A stretch of DNA of 7,876 nucleotides from the NCBI GenBank assembly GCA_013813825.1, contig JACCRA010000802.1:1-7876 (forward strand). Direction: 5' to 3'. The notes beneath the pieces are model-generated. The model was not told where the DNA came from and searched no databases. It saw nothing but the letters and a program-made list of their open reading frames with translations. The stretch comes from Pyrinomonadaceae bacterium (lineage in GTDB: Bacteria; Acidobacteriota; Blastocatellia; Pyrinomonadales; Pyrinomonadaceae). The position numbers and the translations under genes were made by a program. Of the stretch, positions 6,661 through 7,876 are shown in pieces; the first letter of the stretch is position 1; each line of letters begins with the position of its first letter.

Positions 6661-7876
6661 AAACGAATCCTTGTCATTGCTGTGATGGTGGGGGCAGCTC
6701 TGTCCCTCGATGCTCTGAGTCAAACAACGCGCAATAAGACTATGCGCGACCGCCGTAGCGAGGTGAAGAAGGCGCGCATTCAAATAGCAGCCCAGCAATT
6801 AAAACCACAAAGCGAGAAGAACAATTCGTGGCAGTATTATGGGCAAAAGGCAATAGATGAGTATAAGGCGAAAAACCATCCGGCGTTTCTCGAAAACGCT
6901 GAAAAGGCGGTGCAGGTGGGACCATTTCGTCATCCTTGGCTGATGTACCAGTTGGCGCGAGCATACAGTTTAAACGGCAAAACAGTTGAAGCGTCGAAGT
7001 TGCTGAACGATCTGGTCGAGATGGGACTCGGCAGTGATGCCGCCGAGAACGACGACTTCAAATCACTTCGTATTACCGGCGAGTGGGCTGAATTGAGTAA
7101 AAAAATCGCGGCGGTTAAAACACCACTCGTCCGCAGCCAAACCGCGTTCATTATTCCCGAACCTGAGCTTATACCAGAGGGCATTACTTACGATCCGAAG
7201 CGTCGCATCTTTTATCTCGGCAGTTTCAAATCCAAAATCATCAGCATAGATGCTGCCGGACGCAAGCGTGACTTCAAAGTTAGCGGGCAGGATGGGCTGA
7301 CGAGTGTGCTTGGAATGAAGGTTGATGTACGGCGACGACTGCTGTGGGTCTGCAACAGCACACGGGACGGGGTAGGGTTTGTCCACAAATACAACCTTAA
7401 TTCAGGGAGATTAATAAAGAAATACACGCTCGACAACAAACCGGAATCGCATCTACTGAACGACATTACGTTCAACCGCCGCGGTGACGTGTATATCACG
7501 GACAGCTTAGGGGCGGCAGTTTATGAAATACCGGCGAACACTGATGAATTGCAGATACTCGTCAAGCTCGAACAAGGCATTTATCCGAACGGCATCGCCT
7601 TATCTAGGAACGAAAAGCGGTTGTTCGTCGCCGCTTTCACGGGCATCTCATTGATTGACATCGGCACCAAGACCCAAACTGAACTGGCACAGGATGAAAA
7701 CATCGCACTGACCGGAGCGGATGGATTGTATCTCTATGGGAACAGCCTTATCGCCATACAAAACGCCAACCCGTCGCCTGATCGGATAATCAGATTGTTT
7801 TTAAACGCCGACGGCAACAAAGTCGAGAAAGCGCGAGTAATCGAGTCGAACCACCCGCTCTATGTTATACCGACTA
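6658..7876 (+). CDS. Secreted protein with TPR-like segment and SMP-30/gluconolactonase-type beta-propeller (3' end cut by window)
   Basis: The frame is open for 406 codons and runs off the window edge. Residues 1-21 form a signal peptide (KR, then a hydrophobic ILVIAVMVGAALSL, then ALS before Gln22) with no lipobox Cys, so the product is probably periplasmic or secreted. Residues about 59-155 are helical and TPR-like (AFLENAEKAVQVGP, WLMYQLARAYSLNGKTVEA). From about 170 a beta-propeller begins. Family landmarks are IPEGITYD (172-179), LNDITFNRRGDVYITDS (267-283), YPNGIALSRNEKRLFVA (309-325) and GADGLYL (353-359). Compared with SMP-30 (human metal ligands Glu18, Asn154, Asp204), Glu174, Asn311 and Asp355 are plausible equivalents with similar spacing, and Asn268 fits the Asn103 position. 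This suggests a metal-binding lactonase-like site, but many such propellers are not lactonases and the substrate cannot be named. It starts 69 nt after the right permease and may share its transcript. It is less GC-rich than that permease. Confidence 0.82.
   Translation, partial: MKRILVIAVMVGAALSLDALSQTTRNKTMRDRRSEVKKARIQIAAQQLKPQSEKNNSWQYYGQKAIDEYKAKNHPAFLENAEKAVQVGPFRHPWLMYQLARAYSLNGKTVEASKLLNDLVEMGLGSDAAENDDFKSLRITGEWAELSKKIAAVKTPLVRSQTAFIIPEPELIPEGITYDPKRRIFYLGSFKSKIISIDAAGRKRDFKVSGQDGLTSVLGMKVDVRRRLLWVCNSTRDGVGFVHKYNLNSGRLIKKYTLDNKPESHLLNDITFNRRGDVYITDSLGAAVYEIPANTDELQILVKLEQGIYPNGIALSRNEKRLFVAAFTGISLIDIGTKTQTELAQDENIALTGADGLYLYGNSLIAIQNANPSPDRIIRLFLNADGNKVEKARVIESNHPLYVIPT

Noticed and set aside
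6740..7499. Several minus-strand frames opposite the propeller gene
   Set aside because: The plus-strand frame has a strong ribosome binding site, a signal peptide and family motifs along its length; the antisense frames have none.

Overview
The window looks like a chromosomal accessory region of a soil-type Acidobacteriota bacterium, or a close relative with the same gene families. The main reason is two cassettes of a PadR-type regulator followed by a very large duplicated MacB/FtsX-type permease. This is the ADOP family (Acidobacterial duplicated orphan permease), which is greatly expanded in that phylum. The assignment comes from gene content only; no rRNA or other marker gene is present.

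Layout from left to right. (1) Positions 1-277, + strand: the eroded C-terminal end of an IS110-family transposase, already frameshifted, ending against the 3' end of the next gene. (2) Positions 289-3340, - strand: a PadR regulator (2987-3340) whose stop overlaps the start of an ADOP permease (289-2994) by 8 nt. (3) Positions 3341-3573: a 233-bp divergent control region with a promoter candidate and a direct repeat for each side. (4) Positions 3574-6588, + strand: a second PadR (3574-3906) and ADOP permease (3922-6588), 15 nt apart. (5) Positions 6658-7876, + strand: the first 406 codons of a secreted protein with a TPR-like helical segment and an SMP-30/gluconolactonase-type beta-propeller, cut by the window edge.

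How the genes probably work together: each PadR is likely an autoregulatory repressor of its own two-gene unit. Each permease has two MacB-like halves in one chain, with eight predicted membrane segments in total. It resembles a covalently fused MacB dimer that remodels or moves substrates between inner membrane and periplasm. No ABC ATPase gene is in the window, which fits the orphan label, although the cytoplasmic coupling motifs are intact in both halves. The substrate is unknown. The propeller gene lies 69 nt downstream in the same direction and may be read from the same transcript, but a functional link is not established.

The most interesting observations are: (a) both permeases carry an internal ATG with a Shine-Dalgarno-like sequence at the same domain boundary, just after the N-terminal prefix domain and just before the usual start of prefix-less ADOPs; (b) the left PadR gene appears to be leaderless, its -10 box lying 6 nt before the ATG inside an ATATATAG direct repeat; (c) a 15-bp imperfect direct repeat brackets the right promoter.
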